Origin: Chlamydia muridarum str. Nigg
Lineage (GTDB): Bacteria > Chlamydiota > Chlamydiia > Chlamydiales > Chlamydiaceae
DNA: 64,000 bases
NCBI RefSeq assembly: GCF_000006685.1
Contig: NC_002620.2
Span: forward strand, 712,588-776,587
Direction of reading: 5' to 3'
Both the position numbers and the translations under genes were made by a program. Of this stretch, positions 57,360-64,000 are shown in pieces (the stretch's first letter is position 1; each line of letters opens with the position of its first letter). Under the pieces are notes generated by a model. It ran no database searches, had not been told where the DNA came from, and saw only the letters and a list, made by a program, of their open reading frames with translations.

Positions 57360-57389
57360 AGTATAATATAAGTTAGGAAATAGCTCCAA
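57360..57389 (-). promoter_or_regulatory. Probable sigma-66 promoter of the dap cluster
   Basis: On the minus strand TTGGAG (57384-57389), an 18-base spacer and TATACT (57360-57365). Transcription would start near 57353 and give dapB a leader of about 77 bases. The hexamers are good but the -35 is not perfect. Confidence 0.55.
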
Positions 57390-57409
57390 GATGAAAAGGA
57401 ACATGAATC

Positions 57410-57430
57410 AGCTAACTTCATTAGTTAGCT
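57410..57430 (-). terminator. Hairpin after the large Inc-like gene, possible terminator
   Basis: AGCTAACT and AGTTAGCT form a perfect 8-pair stem around TCATT. It lies about 50 bases past the stop at 57482, and only a weak pyrimidine stretch follows on the minus strand. It probably separates this gene from the dap promoter. Confidence 0.45.
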
Positions 57431-57481
57431 AATAAACATATAGAAATCTTTTCGTGATTTAGATGAATAAAAAAATAGCCC

Positions 57482-59200
57482 TTATGCTTCTAAGAAAGCA
57501 TCTCCGTCAATTTCAAAGGAATCTGCCACAAGATCGACTATGATATCTTCTGCGTCAAAATCACATTCTTCTGACCCTTGAACAATGATACTTTGTCTAT
57601 GTTGAACATGATTGTAGAGTTTAACTAGCTGTTGATGTAACCAATGAATCAATTTCTGAAGATACATCGTAATACTAATTCCTAAAAGCACTCCTCCTAT
57701 CGCCAAAACTCCTCCAGCTATAGGAGCTAATCCCGGTACTAGAGTCAATGCCAAAATAGCTAACCCAGACAAAAGGATCATCGTAGCAACGATAATAGAC
57801 TGAAACTTTTCCTCTTTATTCGCCTGATTCACATGCTCGCGAATAGCTTTTTCGGTTTGTACAATTACGGATCTCCCAGCTCGTTCCCATGTCTCATCTT
57901 TTTCTTCTTTTGAAAGTAAAATGGTACGACCTTCTTGCTCAAACATTTCATTCATCATACGAGCCTTCAGCCTAGCTTCCCTTCTTCGAGCCAAACTAAT
58001 TTGCAATCTAGCCCTTAATTGATGCACGGCATGAATAACTCCAGAAGCAACCATAGGAACGGCTGATGACGATATAGCTCCTCCTATGGAAGAGAGCAAT
58101 AGAACCTGTACAACAGGGAACCCGCCAAAGCCTGCTAATACAGTGCATGTAATTCCTGCCACCAATAATAATCCTGACAAGGCAAGTATTCTTTTCTGTT
58201 TTTTTGTTAGAGACAGTGCTTGATTGATCTCTTTATCGGATAAACGTTCAACAGAGGCGGAAGTGAAGGCACTTTCAGAAATATCCACTTCCACCTTTCC
58301 TTCTACCTTACGGCTAAAGTCCGCCTGAGCGATGTTTTTTAATTTAGTCTCTGCAAGCAAATCTTGTTCTTGTTGCGCTCTAGCAAAGACTCTCCATTGA
58401 CCAAGAGTCGTATGCAACATATTAGAGATAACTAAAGAAATGCCTAAGCTAATCAAAGGAGGGGCAAAAACTATAAGAGCTGCGGCTGCGCCCCCTGTTG
58501 CCACAAGAGTCCCAACAACAGCTAAAGAAATGCCTAAGCAAGCAAATCCAGCCCCTAATAAGACTAAACATCTCGCGATCTTCCGAATTTTTGCCCCTTC
58601 AACAAGCATTTCTTCTGGAGTAAGGTCAACTCCTGATGCAGCCTTTTTGGATTGAAAAAACCGCACATAGAGATAGTGCGCAAACCCTGCGAACAAAGCT
58701 CCACTCCCTCTACTATAAGAAATATCCCCAAACTTTCCTATAGTACTTCCATATCCCCCTGGAATATAAGAAGATCCAAATTTCAATACAAGGCCTGCAC
58801 CTGCTAATCCAGCTCCGAGTAAAGCAGCACTTTTTGCTCGCTGCTTAACAGACATTCGAGGAGCAACTAAATCCTTTATTCCGTTAATAAGACTGCGAAG
58901 TGTAGTAACACCTCCCACAGAAATTCCAGCAAAGGCAATTGCTAAAACTATAGCTTGAGGAGCTCCCGGAGCGAGTATCGTTAAAGCAACAGCTACAATA
59001 GCTAACGCAACGCCTAACACCACAATACCAGCGATTAGCCCTGCAGAATGTTTTAGTGCTTGCCCTGATTTCGAAACACCTTCTTCAGGAATCGAAACCA
59101 TTGGTATATAGGTGCTTGATCCCTGATTTTGTATTAAAGAAAGGTCTCCAATAGCATTTACATCAATAGGCTCACTATTTCCGGGAACCCTAGAAACCAT
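57482..59200 (-). CDS. Large multi-lobed Inc-type membrane protein (CT365-like)
   Basis: 572 residues from ATG 59200; a TTG three codons earlier also opens the frame. After a polar N terminus of about 45 residues there are four or five Gly/Ala/Val-rich hydrophobic pairs: near 50-105 (GLIAGIVVLGVALAIVAVAL), 125-150, 205-250 (VLLGAGFACLGISLAVVGTL), 335-385 and 470-515. Charged segments rich in Arg and Glu separate them (QLRARLQISLARRREARLKA). The repeated double-lobe pattern fits Inc proteins, although this one is much larger than most. The tail is acidic. No enzymatic motif. It is divergent from the aro operon. Confidence 0.75.
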   Translation of the reverse strand: MVSRVPGNSEPIDVNAIGDLSLIQNQGSSTYIPMVSIPEEGVSKSGQALKHSAGLIAGIVVLGVALAIVAVALTILAPGAPQAIVLAIAFAGISVGGVTTLRSLINGIKDLVAPRMSVKQRAKSAALLGAGLAGAGLVLKFGSSYIPGGYGSTIGKFGDISYSRGSGALFAGFAHYLYVRFFQSKKAASGVDLTPEEMLVEGAKIRKIARCLVLLGAGFACLGISLAVVGTLVATGGAAAALIVFAPPLISLGISLVISNMLHTTLGQWRVFARAQQEQDLLAETKLKNIAQADFSRKVEGKVEVDISESAFTSASVERLSDKEINQALSLTKKQKRILALSGLLLVAGITCTVLAGFGGFPVVQVLLLSSIGGAISSSAVPMVASGVIHAVHQLRARLQISLARRREARLKARMMNEMFEQEGRTILLSKEEKDETWERAGRSVIVQTEKAIREHVNQANKEEKFQSIIVATMILLSGLAILALTLVPGLAPIAGGVLAIGGVLLGISITMYLQKLIHWLHQQLVKLYNHVQHRQSIIVQGSEECDFDAEDIIVDLVADSFEIDGDAFLEA

Positions 59201-59364
59201 AAAAAACAAAATCTTTTTAATTAAGATTAATTATAACAACAAAATAAAATCCCTTTCACAATAAAAAGTAGCACATCTCATTTTTATCATATCAAACAAG
59301 TATATCATGAAAAAAAGTCTTCTAAAGATTACATTAGCTCCTCATCTTTAATCTTTTTCAACGT

Positions 59365-60690
59365 GTGGTCCCTTTGAACCAAGCCTTTCTGATTTCCCCT
59401 TCGGCTCCTTATGGAGAATTTTCCATCCCTCCTTCAAAATCTCACTCTCTACGAGCCATCCTTTTTGCCTCGCTATCTAAAGGGACCTCCATCATAAACA
59501 ATAGTCTTTCCTCTCCCGACACCGACACTATGCTCTCAGCATGCAAAAAATTTGGAGCTCGTATTACGAGAGTTGGAGAAACTCTGCATATACAAGGGAA
59601 TCCTCCTCCTTATTCCCAATACTCCTCTCACCATTTCCATATGGGAAACTCTGGCATAGCTCTACGATTCCTAACGGCTCTTTCTTCTTTATCCCCATCC
59701 CCTATCCTCATTACAGGAGCCCACACACTCAAAAGACGCCCTATCGAACCTCTTCTTTCTAGCTTAGAACAACTTGGATCGGAAATTCGTCAAAAGAAAT
59801 CTTCTTCCATTCCTTTTGTTATTCGAGGCCCTATATCCTCAGGACATGTTACTATCTCTGGACAAGATTCCCAATATGCATCTGCCTTAGCCATTACCGC
59901 AGCAGTAGCGCCCCATCCTCTTTCCTTTTCCATTGAAAATCTGAAAGAACGTCCCTGGTTTGACCTAACCCTAGACTGGCTCCATTCTTTAAACATCTCC
60001 TTTTCCAGAGAACAAGATTCTTTATTCTTCCCCGGAGCACAATCCATAAAAAGCTTTTCCTACTCTGTTCCAGGAGATTACAGTTCCGCTGCTTTTCTAG
60101 CTGCTCTGGGGTTGCTATCCTCATCCTCAAACCCAACAGTGCTATATAATCTTCCCTCCAAAGACCCTCAGGGAGACAAACAACTCTTCTCTCTTTTAAA
60201 AAGCTTAGGAGCAGACATTGTTATTGAAAAAGACCACATTGAAATCCGCCCATCTTCCTTCTCTGGAGGAGTCATTGATATGGATCCTTTTATAGATGCT
60301 CTTCCTATACTAGCTGTTCTCTGCTGCTTTGCCAAAAACCCATCGCATTTGTATAATGCGCTAGGAGCAAGAGACAAAGAAAGCAATCGCATTGAAGCTA
60401 TTGCCCATGAGTTGCGGAAGATGGGTGGCTCAGTTCATCCTACTCAAGATGGTCTGTATATAGAGCCTTCTCGATTGCATGGAGCAGTTGTTCATTCTCA
60501 CAATGATCATCGCATTGCCATGGCTCTTGCTGTAGCAGGAGTTCATGCCTCTTCCGGACAAACCCTCCTTTGTAACACACAATGTGTAAATAAGAGTTTT
60601 CCTCATTTCGTGATTGCTGCACAGACACTACATGCCAACATTCGACACCACCAAGCAGATTTTTCTTTGCGGTCTTCCCTCTGTAGGTAA
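59365..60690 (+). CDS. aroA: 3-phosphoshikimate 1-carboxyvinyltransferase (EPSP synthase)
   Basis: 441 residues, GTG start at 59365 (a TTG three codons later is an alternative). It joins shikimate 3-phosphate and PEP. Motifs: [16 protein letters not shown], the LHIQGNPP region, [70 protein letters not shown] and [14 protein letters not shown]. It leads five tightly packed aro genes; its end overlaps aroK by about 60 bases. Confidence 0.95.
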   Translation: MVPLNQAFLISPSAPYGEFSIPPSKSHSLRAILFASLSKGTSIINNSLSSPDTDTMLSACKKFGARITRVGETLHIQGNPPPYSQYSSHHFHMGNSGIALRFLTALSSLSPSPILITGAHTLKRRPIEPLLSSLEQLGSEIRQKKSSSIPFVIRGPISSGHVTISGQDSQYASALAITAAVAPHPLSFSIENLKERPWFDLTLDWLHSLNISFSREQDSLFFPGAQSIKSFSYSVPGDYSSAAFLAALGLLSSSSNPTVLYNLPSKDPQGDKQLFSLLKSLGADIVIEKDHIEIRPSSFSGGVIDMDPFIDALPILAVLCCFAKNPSHLYNALGARDKESNRIEAIAHELRKMGGSVHPTQDGLYIEPSRLHGAVVHSHNDHRIAMALAVAGVHASSGQTLLCNTQCVNKSFPHFVIAAQTLHANIRHHQADFSLRSSLCR

Positions 60691-61186
60691 AACCTCTTTT
60701 GGGAGACTTTTAGCTCAGTTTTTATCGCTTCCCTTTTTTGACACGGATCATCTTCTTTCTGCTCGTTTTCATGGGGATTCCCCTAAAGCCATTTACCAAC
60801 GTTTCGGAGAAGAAGGGTTTTGCCAAGAAGAACTCCTCACTTTAATTAACCTTCCTGTTATCCCTAGTGTAGTTGCATTGGGAGGGAAGACCCTTCTCGA
60901 TAAACAAATCTATGAACATATTACCCAACGGGAAAACATTCTTTTAGTCTTACTCGACCTCCCCTTTGCTACCTTATATCAACGCTTACAAAAAAAACCG
61001 CTTCCAGAAAGCCTTAAAAATACCCCTTCATTAGAAAATGCTTTGTTCCAGCGCTTAGAAAAACTTCGCCTGCTCACCCCCCATATTTTCTCTTTACAAG
61101 CAGCTACCTCTCTTCATGAGATAGGAGAAGTTTGTCAAAGTTTTTGCTTGCAATTCTTGACTGCACAAGAGATTCCTTATGCATAA
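60632..61186 (+). CDS. aroK: Shikimate kinase
   Basis: 184 residues from ATG 60632 ([20 protein letters not shown]); the frame opens 18 bases earlier at a TTG. It phosphorylates shikimate with ATP. The P-loop is [15 protein letters not shown], followed by PFFDTDHLL (shikimate-binding Asp) and [10 protein letters not shown]. The usual R-x-x-E pair appears as [10 protein letters not shown]. It overlaps aroA and aroC at both ends, so the genes are translationally coupled. Confidence 0.93.
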   Translation: MPTFDTTKQIFLCGLPSVGKTSFGRLLAQFLSLPFFDTDHLLSARFHGDSPKAIYQRFGEEGFCQEELLTLINLPVIPSVVALGGKTLLDKQIYEHITQRENILLVLLDLPFATLYQRLQKKPLPESLKNTPSLENALFQRLEKLRLLTPHIFSLQAATSLHEIGEVCQSFCLQFLTAQEIPYA

Positions 61187-62252
61187 TCAATATGGATCCC
61201 TATTTTCTATTACTACCTGGGGAGAATCTCACGGTCCCTCTATCGGAGTCGTTATTGATGGTTGTCCCGCTGGACTTCCTTTAGCACCAGAAGATTTTCT
61301 TCCCGCTATGAAAAGAAGAAGACCTGGACAACTCCACACCTCTCCTCGCCAAGAAACAGACTCGGTGACCATTTTATCTGGTGTCTACCAACAAAAAACA
61401 ACGGGAACCCCCATTTCTCTTCTTATTCAAAACGAGGATGCATCCAGTACTTCTTACGAGCAACTAAATGACTGCTACCGCCCAGGACATGCACAATTTG
61501 CTTACGAAGGTAAATACGGTTTTGCAGATAACCGCGGAGGAGGACGATCCTCCGCTAGAGAAACAGCTGCTCGAGTAGCAGCAGGCGTGGTTGCTAAAAA
61601 AATTCTCTCATCTCAGGGAATCAAAACACTCGCCTTCCTTTCTGGATTCGGTCCCTTAGAAAATAAAACCTACCCAAAACTCACCGATCCTCTAATACGA
61701 AAGGTCTATTCATCTCCCTTTTATACCATCCTCTCTCAAGAGGAAATTCAAAATCTTCTTCTCCATGATCCAGAAGATTCCTTCGGAGGGATCGTTTCTT
61801 TTATCACTTCTCCCCTACCTATAGGCCTAGGAGAGCCCGTGTTTGGGAAACTCCCAGCTCTTTTAGCGGCTGGTATGATGAGCATCCCCGCAACCAAGGG
61901 ATTTGAAATAGGAGAAGGGTTTGCTTCAGCACATATGACAGGCTCTACTTATCTAGATTCTTTTATTGCTAAGGAAGGAGAGATATCTTTCCAAACGAAT
62001 CGATGCGGAGGAACTTTAGGAGGCATTAGCATCGGACAACCTCTTGAAGGCCGAGTAGCCTTTAAACCCACTTCATCTATTCGAAAACCTTGTCCCTCCG
62101 TATCAAAGGATGGAGAGCCCATCACATATAAAACCCCTAAACAAGGGCGTCATGATCCCTGCGTGGCAATTCGAGCTGTTACCGTTGTTGAAGCCATGCT
62201 TGATCTCACTTTAGTAGACCTTCTCCTTCAACACCGCTGTGCTAAATTATGA
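61179..62252 (+). CDS. aroC: Chorismate synthase
   Basis: 357 residues. FMN-dependent elimination of phosphate from EPSP to form chorismate. Signatures: [79 protein letters not shown] and [18 protein letters not shown]. Usual length. It overlaps aroK by 8 bases and aroB by 4. Confidence 0.97.
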   Translation: MHNQYGSLFSITTWGESHGPSIGVVIDGCPAGLPLAPEDFLPAMKRRRPGQLHTSPRQETDSVTILSGVYQQKTTGTPISLLIQNEDASSTSYEQLNDCYRPGHAQFAYEGKYGFADNRGGGRSSARETAARVAAGVVAKKILSSQGIKTLAFLSGFGPLENKTYPKLTDPLIRKVYSSPFYTILSQEEIQNLLLHDPEDSFGGIVSFITSPLPIGLGEPVFGKLPALLAAGMMSIPATKGFEIGEGFASAHMTGSTYLDSFIAKEGEISFQTNRCGGTLGGISIGQPLEGRVAFKPTSSIRKPCPSVSKDGEPITYKTPKQGRHDPCVAIRAVTVVEAMLDLTLVDLLLQHRCAKL

Positions 62253-63370
62253 TAGAACTCATCACAGATAAACCCCACCCTATGCACTTAGTAGATTCCC
62301 TGTGCGATCCCCAGCTATTTGCTACCTTAGCAAAAACTTCTCCTTTGATTTTTATCACCAATTCTACGCTAGAAATACTCGTACTCCCGCCTTTATTAGA
62401 AACGGCTCGCTCATTAGGATTTTCTGTAGAAATCCTTATCATTCCAGAAGGAGAACAGGCAAAAACAGAAACCACCTTCCTCTATTTGCATAAACAGCTA
62501 GCAACTCTTACTATCCCTAGGCAAGCTACTCTTATTGGTGTTGGAGGTGGCGTTGTTTTGGATATTGTAGGATTTGTAGCCTCTACACATTGTCGAGGCA
62601 TGCCTTTCATTGCCGTACCCACAACCCTAGTTGCTATGATCGATGCCAGTATTGGGGGGAAAAATGGAATCAATTTGGATCATATTAAAAATCGCATTGG
62701 CTCTTTTTATTTACCTAAAGATGTATGGATTTGCCCCTCTGTGCTCTCTTCTCTTCCTGAACAAGAATTTTATCATGGAATAGCTGAGTGCATCAAACAT
62801 GCCTATATAGCGGATGCTTCTATTCTCCCTATCCTTCAAAATCCAGCTTCTTTACGCTCCACGAAACAACTGTCTCTTCTCATCAAACGCAACTGTCTTT
62901 GTAAGGCCTCTATAGTGGGAAAAGATATTAGAGATCATGGAATACGTCAGATTTTAAATTTTGGGCATACGTTAGGACATGCTTTGGAAATGCTATTTAC
63001 AGGGAAAATTTCTCATGGTTTTGCTATAAGCGTGGGAATGGTTCTGGAAACGAAACTTTCTCTAGCCATGGGAGTCGCTCGCAACCCAAATATCTTACAT
63101 TTTTTAGTTCAGGATCTCCTGAGATACCAACTTCCTACTTCTTTGAAAGATCTGTACGCACAAGCTCAAATTCCTATTCACAGTTGTAGTCAAATTCTTT
63201 CTGCTCTCAGCTATGATAAGAAAAAACAAAATGCCTCTTTACCTCCTTTCGTTATGATAGAAGAGATCGGACTCGCAGCCTCTTGTAATGGTAGTTTCTG
63301 CCAACCTGCATCTAATCATTTTCTTACACACATTTTAAAGGAAGATCTCCATGCTATGCACGATCATTAG
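62249..63370 (+). CDS. aroB: 3-dehydroquinate synthase
   Basis: 373 residues. Cyclises DAHP to dehydroquinate with NAD and a metal. Seen: [58 protein letters not shown], the metal-binding [14 protein letters not shown], and [15 protein letters not shown] with [10 protein letters not shown]. The start overlaps aroC by four bases; the end overlaps aroDE by 20. Confidence 0.96.
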   Translation: MIELITDKPHPMHLVDSLCDPQLFATLAKTSPLIFITNSTLEILVLPPLLETARSLGFSVEILIIPEGEQAKTETTFLYLHKQLATLTIPRQATLIGVGGGVVLDIVGFVASTHCRGMPFIAVPTTLVAMIDASIGGKNGINLDHIKNRIGSFYLPKDVWICPSVLSSLPEQEFYHGIAECIKHAYIADASILPILQNPASLRSTKQLSLLIKRNCLCKASIVGKDIRDHGIRQILNFGHTLGHALEMLFTGKISHGFAISVGMVLETKLSLAMGVARNPNILHFLVQDLLRYQLPTSLKDLYAQAQIPIHSCSQILSALSYDKKKQNASLPPFVMIEEIGLAASCNGSFCQPASNHFLTHILKEDLHAMHDH

Positions 63371-64000
63371 AGGCCCTTCTTTCCTTGAAGCCAGAAATCA
63401 GCTATTGCGCTCTTTAAAAAAATGCCGTTGCTTTGAAATGCGTGCAGATCTTCTTACTGTATCCGATGCAGAACTACAAAAACTGATTCTCCTAGCTCCT
63501 ATTTCTGTCCTTACATGGAAAAAACCCCCATCCTGTACGCCACAAGCCTGGGTAAAAAAAATACAATCACTAGCTAAGCTTCATCCAACCTATTTGGATT
63601 TAGATAAAGATTTCCCAGAAGAAGAGATTCTGCACATTCGTCATCTTCATCCTAATATTAAGATCATACGCTCCTTACACACCAGCGAGCATACCGACAT
63701 TACACAACTATATACACAGATGCTGGCTTCATCTATCGATTACTATAAACTTGCTGTTTCCCCTGCTTCTACTACAGATCTCCTGAATATCTGCCGTCAA
63801 AAGCACTCTCTCCCTCAGAATACAACTGTGCTCTGCTTGGGGAAAATCGGCCAGTCTTCGCGTATACTCTCTCCTATTTTACAAAATCCCTTTACCTACA
63901 CAATCCCTACAGGGGCTGATCCTGTAGCCCCAGGGCAACTCTCCCTTAACCATCACTACTTTTACAATTTCACAAACCTTTCTCCCCAATCCCAGATCTG
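63351..64000 (+). CDS. aroDE: Fused 3-dehydroquinate dehydratase / shikimate dehydrogenase, N-terminal part (runs off the window)
   Basis: Translated by hand from ATG 63351, which has AAGGAAG before it. It begins [20 protein letters not shown] and keeps type I dehydratase features: FEMRADLLT (E-x-R-x-D), SVLTWKKPP, PTYLDLD, KIIRSLHTSEHT with the catalytic His, and the Schiff-base Lys in YYKLAVSPAS. 216 codons are visible and the frame is open at the end. In Chlamydia a shikimate dehydrogenase domain follows; that part is outside the window, so the fusion is from family knowledge. Confidence 0.9.
   Translation, partial: MLCTIIRGPSFLEARNQLLRSLKKCRCFEMRADLLTVSDAELQKLILLAPISVLTWKKPPSCTPQAWVKKIQSLAKLHPTYLDLDKDFPEEEILHIRHLHPNIKIIRSLHTSEHTDITQLYTQMLASSIDYYKLAVSPASTTDLLNICRQKHSLPQNTTVLCLGKIGQSSRILSPILQNPFTYTIPTGADPVAPGQLSLNHHYFYNFTNLSPQSQI

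Noticed and set aside
59790..60628. Several minus-strand frames opposite aroA
   Set aside because: aroA shows all its catalytic motifs over this range, and the reverse frames have low-complexity translations without start signals.

Overview
The window is a stretch of chromosome from a Chlamydia of the C. trachomatis / C. muridarum / C. suis group. The evidence is gene order and protein family. tuf, tRNA-Thr and infA are followed by an order that matches, from memory, C. trachomatis CT322 to CT370. Several genes have forms I know only from Chlamydia: a double-length UvrA, a fused E1 alpha/beta dehydrogenase, a fused AroDE, and inclusion-membrane (Inc) type proteins with paired hydrophobic lobes. 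The proteins are not identical to the C. trachomatis versions I remember, so a sister species is more likely, but I cannot name it. No rRNA, CRISPR array, insertion sequence or prophage was seen.

Layout: (1) 1-1673, minus strand: partial tuf, tRNA-Thr and infA behind a near-consensus sigma-66 promoter. (2) 1931-5312: an Inc-like gene overlapping a SufE-like gene, then a large chlamydia-specific protein. (3) 5313-10177: a gene-poor accessory segment. It holds a small stand-alone transcription unit, a CAT-anticodon tRNA, and a 1004-residue fusion of a PD-(D/E)XK nuclease, an SF2 helicase and five helicase-associated (HA) repeats. This fusion is the most unusual gene of the window. (4) 10178-24493: orphan trpF, then tpiA, xseA, xseB, an xseB-like paralogue, dxs, pyk, the giant uvrA, dnaX and ybaB. 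(5) 24502-33280: ptsI and ptsH, a frameshifted SUKH-like gene, a ComEC without its nuclease domain, the fused E1 dehydrogenase, dnaJ, rpsU and tsaB. (6) 33587-44778, plus strand: lon, a small Inc-like gene, rnz, xerC, a YbiT-type ABC-F gene, maf, a HEAT-like gene and an LptD-like gene. (7) 44842-50409, minus strand: secG, def, rsmA, a SurA-like gene and a YyaL-like gene. (8) 50614-53213: tRNA-Ser, two Inc-like genes, bioY and a secreted coiled-coil protein. (9) 53359-57276, minus strand: dapB-asd-lysC-dapA, feeding diaminopimelate and peptidoglycan synthesis. (10) A large four-lobed Inc-like protein, then the overlapping shikimate operon aroA-aroK-aroC-aroB-aroDE, which runs off the window.

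Most of the window is core metabolism and information processing. The accessory content is in region 3, the Inc-like genes, and a few decayed or remodelled genes: the frameshifted SUKH-like gene, the ComEC without nuclease domain, the degenerate second half of UvrA, and the YyaL homologue missing one cysteine of its CxxC motif. The best candidate for an undescribed system is the nuclease-helicase-HA protein. It has the front end of a Mrr-type restriction motor, but no methyltransferase or specificity subunit lies anywhere in this window.
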